Source of the DNA: Bacillota bacterium
Lineage (GTDB): Bacteria; Bacillota_G; SHA-98; UBA4971
Assembly: GCA_012512055.1 (NCBI GenBank)
Contig: JAAZEW010000365.1
Span: 1 to 9,631 of the forward strand
DNA: 9,631 nucleotides
Direction: 5' to 3'
This document shows positions 6,521-9,631 of the stretch, piece after piece. The translations under genes were made by a program, and so were the position numbers. Below the pieces are notes generated by a model. That model ran no database searches. It saw nothing but the letters and a program-made list of their open reading frames with translations, and was not told where the DNA came from. Positions within the stretch are counted from its first letter, which is position 1. Every line of letters begins with the position of its first letter.

Positions 6521-6698
6521 GGGTGTTGCATCCTTAGGTCACAAAGATGACGAGGAGGTTCTCTTTGTTGTAGCCTTTTTCTGTAACACATCACGATAAG
6601 TGAAATGATTGTTAGAGGGTGGCTCGGAGCGAAGAAAGTGAAATGCTCAGCTATCTGAAGAGAATAGAAAAAAGAAGAGATGATTGGGGGGAGTCTTT
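6521..6698. other. Intergenic sequence before the oxidoreductase gene
   Basis: No gene was seen. GAGGAGG at 6552-6558 looks like a ribosome site but is followed by no sizeable open frame, so it may be debris of a lost gene start. No convincing promoter or terminator was found. The oxidoreductase may be transcribed from the transporter operon or from an unseen promoter here. Confidence 0.4.
6686..6693 (+). promoter_or_regulatory. Ribosome binding site that sets the oxidoreductase start
   Basis: GGGGGGAG at 6686-6693 lies five bases before GTG 6699. An in-frame TTG at 6684 overlaps this site and would add five residues ahead of the Rossmann strand, so GTG 6699 is the better start. Confidence 0.7.
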
Positions 6699-7958
6699 GT
6701 GGCAAAACGTGTAGGTGTCGGGTTTGTTGGTGATGGCTTTATAGCTCATTTCCATGCTAAAAGCTGGGTAAGTGTGCGCGATGGGGATATTGTTGCAGTA
6801 ACAAGTCGTGTTGCAGAAAAGGGCGAAGAATTCGCTACAGTGTGCCGGGATCTTAATGTGGGCAATCCGGCAGTCTATACCGATGTCCGGAAAATGGTCC
6901 GGCAGACGGATGTGGACGTGGTTTACGTTTTGGCTCCAAACTATTTACGTGTTTCCATCATAGAAGCCATCGTGGAAGAAATCAGGGCCGGGCGTTCCAA
7001 AGTTGGCGCAATCGCGGTAGAGAAACCGTTGGCTCGCAATGTCCAAGAGGCAAAAGCCATTATACAACTCGTTGAGGGGCAGAATTTACTCCACGGTTAC
7101 TTGGAAAATCAAGTGTTCATGCCATCGGTCACACGGGGTCAAGAACTTATTTGGAAACGAGGGGTTCCGATTGCGGGAGTTCCCTACCTGGCTCGTGCAT
7201 CGGAAGAGCATAGCGGTCCCCACCGCCCTTGGTTTTGGCGAGGTTCTTTACAGGGTGGGGGCTCTCTTAGTGATTTAATGTGTCATTCTGTGGAGGCGAA
7301 TCGGTATTTGCTTTCTCCACCCGAGGTGAAAGACTATTTGCGTCCCGTTGCAATTAATGCTTCCATTGCAAGTTTGAAATGGTCATTGCCTAGATACGCA
7401 GAGTTGTTGAAACAGAATACGGCTGGTGAGGTAGACTATACAAAATTCGCCGCGGAAGACTATGCCTCTGCGGAAATCGTTTACGAAACAAAACATGGTG
7501 ATTTAGTAGTCAGTCAAGTGAATACTTCTTGGAGTTATGTTGGCCCAGGTTTACGTATTACATTTGAGCTGTTAGGGCCCGAATACTCTTTGGCTGTGAA
7601 TACTCTCGAACCTGAGGCCAAGATTTTCTTTGGGCGCGAAGTTAAGGGCCCTGCCGGTGAAGATCTCGTAGAGAAACAAAGTGCCGAGCAAGGACAAATG
7701 CCCTATTTGGGTGATGAAGCCCATGTCTATGGATATACCGCGGAGAATCAGCATATGATCAGATCTTTTGCGAAAGGCGTTATGCCTCGAGAAACACTTC
7801 ATGATGGGCTGCTAGTCATCAAACTTTTGATTGCTGCTTATAAATCTTCCGAAATGGGGCAAGTCGTACGTTTCACAGATGACGCTTTTGACCATATAAT
7901 TCCCTTGGTACAACAGGACAAGTGGCATCCGCGTCAATTGGTTGAAAGGGCAAAATAG
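6699..7958 (+). CDS. Gfo/Idh/MocA-family sugar oxidoreductase
   Basis: A 419-residue NAD(P)-dependent dehydrogenase, cytosolic, that oxidises or reduces a sugar, inositol or sugar derivative. The N-terminal Rossmann domain starts at once with VGVGFVGDGFIA (GxxGxGxxA at 8-16), followed by VDVVYVLAPN and the family's EKP motif (E108, K109, P110), where Lys is the usual catalytic residue. The C-terminal domain has the DxxxH pair D192-H196 in GGGSLSDLMCHSVEANRYLL, typical of Gfo/Idh/MocA enzymes, then a long mixed region with TFELLGPEYSLAVNT. The protein is somewhat longer than the 330-390 residues common in the family. It lies in the same direction between the sugar transporter and the TIM-barrel epimerase, which suggests that it acts on the imported compound or on its epimerised form. 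The substrate is not identifiable from sequence. Confidence 0.93.
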   Translation: MAKRVGVGFVGDGFIAHFHAKSWVSVRDGDIVAVTSRVAEKGEEFATVCRDLNVGNPAVYTDVRKMVRQTDVDVVYVLAPNYLRVSIIEAIVEEIRAGRSKVGAIAVEKPLARNVQEAKAIIQLVEGQNLLHGYLENQVFMPSVTRGQELIWKRGVPIAGVPYLARASEEHSGPHRPWFWRGSLQGGGSLSDLMCHSVEANRYLLSPPEVKDYLRPVAINASIASLKWSLPRYAELLKQNTAGEVDYTKFAAEDYASAEIVYETKHGDLVVSQVNTSWSYVGPGLRITFELLGPEYSLAVNTLEPEAKIFFGREVKGPAGEDLVEKQSAEQGQMPYLGDEAHVYGYTAENQHMIRSFAKGVMPRETLHDGLLVIKLLIAAYKSSEMGQVVRFTDDAFDHIIPLVQQDKWHPRQLVERAK

Positions 7959-7987
7959 CCCGGGATCTAGTGGGAAGCCATTTCGGG

Positions 7988-8125
7988 TTAAATAATCGAC
8001 CGCTCACCTGTAATCTGAGGCACATTACCTAATTGGGCTGCATCACGTAGTGCATGTTCTTTGAGATACTCTGTAACCTGCTCGAGATGCGGTACGCCCG
8101 GGAGGTGCTTCGCTCTCCGTAGCGA
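7988..8125 (-). pseudogene. Unidentified minus-strand protein fragment between two + strand genes
   Basis: On the minus strand a frame is open from 8125 down to a TAA at 7988-7990 (45 codons). It reads like a real protein C-terminus: the stretch LEQVTEYLKEHALRDAAQLG is a convincing amphipathic helix, followed by NVPQITGERSII. There is no good start codon or ribosome site, and the frame is closed by a stop (TAA, 8126-8128) upstream. It is therefore either the tail of a decayed gene that once faced the other way or a chance open frame. The family is not recognised. Confidence 0.35.
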
Positions 8126-8200
8126 TTATTGGTGCAGGTAGAGCGATTGAAGTTGGGGCAATCTCTCTGGATTCGCTATCTAGGATGTGTTTATTCGGAA

Positions 8201-8210
8201 AGAGGAGGAG
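8201..8210 (+). promoter_or_regulatory. Ribosome binding site that sets the epimerase start
   Basis: AGAGGAGGAG at 8201-8210 lies four bases ahead of ATG 8215. An in-frame ATG at 8185 is upstream of this site, has no ribosome site of its own, and would add a basic, unconserved-looking ten-residue leader, so 8215 is chosen. Confidence 0.8.
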
Positions 8211-8214
8211 AAAA

Positions 8215-9108
8215 ATGGAAGTCGGGTTAAATCTATCTTTTGCTGTTAAACGTTGGCTTGAACCCGAATATCTAGCGAATATGTTAAGGGAAGATTTGGG
8301 TGTAAAGTATGTCCAATTTACTTGGGATTTGTTAGATCCTTGGTGGCCTTCAACTTATAGAGACAATTTGGCACAACGTTGGGCGGATGCCTTTCGAAAT
8401 GAGGGCTTAGTGTTAAGTGGTACATTCAGCGGTTTGGCTTCTTATACCTATCCACAATTATTGGCGCCAACTGAGGAACTTCGAGGCATCTCATTGCAGT
8501 ACTTTAAGCGTGCGATAGATATGACAGTAGCCATGGGGACAGACACCATGGGGAATCCATTAGGAGGCATGACGCACTCTGATGCTTACAACCCCGAAAG
8601 GAGGGAAGTTATCTACCGCCGGGCTTTGGAATCGATCCGTGAGTTAGCATCGTATGGAAAGACTGCGGGTCTGAAAAAGATTTTAGTTGAACCGACCCCC
8701 ATTCTTAATGAATTTCCAAGTACTCCACAAGACTGTCGCAAGTTCATGGAAGACCTGGATGGTTCCACCGATATTCCGGTATTGCTTTTAATTGATTGGG
8801 GTCATGCTTTAATGAAGCCGTTTCTTAAGGAAGATGCGGATGTTGAGGTGTGGTTGGAGCAGTGTCATCCTTATATCGATGCGTTTCATCTACAGCAAAC
8901 CGATGGAATACTAGACCGTCACTGGGGGTTTACGACTGACGGTGTCATCAGTGTCTCTGAAATTCAGGATTCCCTGGAGAAATACGGATTGGACGCTTTG
9001 ATTAGTTTTCTTGAAGCCATCTACCCCTTCGAAATGACGGATGAGGATGTCTTTGACGACGTCAAGAAATCAATGCAGTACTTGCATGACTCTGTTAGAA
9101 GAGAATAG
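8215..9108 (+). CDS. TIM-barrel sugar isomerase/epimerase (AP_endonuc_2 / xylose isomerase-like)
   Basis: A 297-residue cytosolic enzyme, standard length for ketose 3-epimerases and related isomerases of the xylose isomerase-like TIM-barrel superfamily. It starts MEVGLNLSFAVKRW and carries GLVLSGTFSGLASYTYP and the glycine-rich GTDTMGNPLGGM. The metal and proton-transfer set of D-tagatose 3-epimerase-like enzymes appears complete: E159 (ILVEPTP), D194 with H197 (LLIDWGH, the usual three-residue spacing), H225 (DAFHLQQTD), R235 and E267 (ISFLEAIYPFE). The two glutamates are the expected acid/base pair around a divalent metal. It probably moves a carbonyl or inverts C3 of a ketose or ketose phosphate. 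Tetrulose-phosphate epimerases of erythritol or threitol pathways (EryC-like) are one possibility, but the substrate is inference. It is separated from the oxidoreductase by a 256-bp gap containing debris, yet remains in the same direction. Confidence 0.9.
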   Translation: MEVGLNLSFAVKRWLEPEYLANMLREDLGVKYVQFTWDLLDPWWPSTYRDNLAQRWADAFRNEGLVLSGTFSGLASYTYPQLLAPTEELRGISLQYFKRAIDMTVAMGTDTMGNPLGGMTHSDAYNPERREVIYRRALESIRELASYGKTAGLKKILVEPTPILNEFPSTPQDCRKFMEDLDGSTDIPVLLLIDWGHALMKPFLKEDADVEVWLEQCHPYIDAFHLQQTDGILDRHWGFTTDGVISVSEIQDSLEKYGLDALISFLEAIYPFEMTDEDVFDDVKKSMQYLHDSVRRE

Positions 9109-9173
9109 AGACATGTGAGTTGTACGTAGACATCAATGTATTCTAAGTGAGGTTCGATTAATTATTGGCAGAT
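9109..9173. other. Short gap after the epimerase gene
   Basis: Nothing recognisable was seen between the epimerase stop and the end of the transposase remnant. No hairpin with a T run follows the epimerase gene. Confidence 0.4.
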
Positions 9174-9421
9174 TTAGGCTGCGAGCGTAAGGGCTTCCGA
9201 TGCCGTTAATTCTTGAAGAACGTCGCTATGGCATCTACATAAGAGCATGTAGCATCCCGCAGGGTCTATTTGCTTCAACTGCGCCTTTAGGTTGCCACCA
9301 TATCTTCTCCATAGGGTTCAGTTGTGACATGTCGCAAGGTAAATAGTACAGCTTTACCCACAGGTGACCAGTAAGTTATTTCATTGCCTCCAACCCGATG
9401 TTTATCTGGACCATTGTACAC
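9174..9421 (-). pseudogene. Degraded IS630-family transposase, C-terminal part
   Basis: Minus-strand translation gives pieces of a DDE transposase of the IS630/Tc1-mariner type in the correct order but in different frames. VYNGPDKHR (ending at 9421) resembles the second catalytic Asp region DNGPDxH, with Tyr replacing Asp. LTGHLWVKLYYLPCDMSQLN, continuing NPMEKIWWQPK (9375 down to about 9289), matches the hallmark YLPPYSPxLNPIExxWxxLK, with the third catalytic Glu preserved. VEANR and LHALM follow, and in other frames DAIATFF and ELTASEALTLAA end at TAA 9174-9176. In-frame stops (9235-9237, 9226-9228) and at least three frameshifts show it is dead. Fainter similarity may continue to about 9520. 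No terminal inverted repeats were identified, so element limits are unknown. Confidence 0.8.
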
Positions 9422-9609
9422 CTCTATCTCCCATTACCCCAGAAAATCGCAGTTACCAATGTCTACATGCGGAGGGTCAGATTAAGCATTGGTATCCCCT
9501 GACGAGGGCGGAGAGCGATGCTCTGGAAGACACGTTTTGCCTTTGATAGGTAGCTCTCAGCAGTTTTGCGCTTCTCCGGTTAGACGCCGCCAGTAAGCCA
9601 AGACCTGAT
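9422..9609. other. Probable continuation of transposase debris
   Basis: No intact gene was accepted. The minus strand holds segments that could be the middle of the same IS630-type transposase (for example VTAIFWGNGR, similar to the VFGALxxxTG region), with stops between. A 60-codon + strand open frame from 9364 to 9546 overlaps this debris and lacks a ribosome site, so it is taken as a shadow. Confidence 0.4.
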
Positions 9610-9626
9610 TTCCGACTCAGTCGGAA
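9610..9626. repeat. Perfect 17-bp palindrome at right edge
   Basis: TTCCGACT-C-AGTCGGAA has two exact 8-bp arms around a single base. It could be an operator, a hairpin at the end of an element, or the start of a terminator continuing beyond the window. No T run is visible in the remaining five bases on the + strand. Confidence 0.5.
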
Positions 9627-9631
9627 CCCTG

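Noticed and set aside
7948..7962. GGGC-AAAATA-GCCC hairpin at the end of the oxidoreductase gene
   Set aside because: Only a 4-bp stem with no T run; too weak to call a terminator.
8101..8184. Plus-strand stretch VAIIGAG upstream of the epimerase, resembling a Rossmann dinucleotide motif
   Set aside because: Too short, no further dehydrogenase features, and the strong ribosome site at 8201 places the real start at 8215.
9364..9546. Plus-strand open frame of 60 codons near the right edge
   Set aside because: No ribosome site, GTG start only, and it overlaps transposase debris that reads on the other strand.
1..9631. CRISPR array, tRNA, rRNA, toxin-antitoxin or phage defence genes
   Set aside because: No spaced direct repeats, no tRNA-like cloverleaf or rRNA stretches, and no protein of these types was seen in reading both strands.

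Overview
The window reads as a piece of a bacterial chromosome, most likely an uncultured anaerobic member of the Bacillota (Firmicutes). Evidence: strong AGGAGG-type Shine-Dalgarno sites, frequent GTG starts, moderate G+C, and a ROK-type repressor in front of a ribose-class sugar ABC transporter. The sugar-binding protein has an ordinary cleavable signal peptide (AQA/KD) with no lipobox cysteine, which hints at a two-membrane (diderm) lineage. The taxonomic reading is inference.

Layout. (1) 1-492: the 3' end of a class IIIB Mg2+-importing P-type ATPase (MgtA/MgtB), entering from the left edge. It ends at a TAA, after which the same frame still encodes the family's usual basic aromatic tail. 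(2) 493-826: no clear gene; a possible terminator, a 41-bp inverted repeat and a tiny possible leader peptide with a strong ribosome site. (3) 827-5841: ROK repressor, sugar-binding protein, two-domain ATPase and permease, all on the + strand. Between repressor and binding protein lies a large nested inverted repeat and a 14-bp operator-like palindrome; between binding protein and ATPase lies a strong hairpin. (4) 5842-6698: non-coding now, but with broken pieces resembling a PfkB-family sugar kinase. (5) 6699-7958: Gfo/Idh/MocA oxidoreductase. (6) 7959-8214: gap with an unidentified minus-strand protein-like fragment. (7) 8215-9108: TIM-barrel sugar isomerase/epimerase with a complete metal-ligand set. 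(8) 9109-9631: remains of an IS630-family transposase on the minus strand, then a perfect 17-bp palindrome at the right edge.

How it fits together: a transcriptional sugar sensor, a high-affinity uptake system, an NAD(P)-dependent sugar oxidoreductase and a ketose epimerase/isomerase form a plausible uptake and catabolic locus for an unusual monosaccharide or polyol. The substrate cannot be told from sequence. The kinase expected in such a locus appears to have decayed, and each of the three longest gaps after the transporter holds gene debris, so the locus has been eroded and rearranged. No wholly new defence or mobile system is visible. The least explained items are the nested inverted repeat at 2096-2178, the minus-strand fragment at 7988-8125 and the 3' nonsense codon in mgtA.
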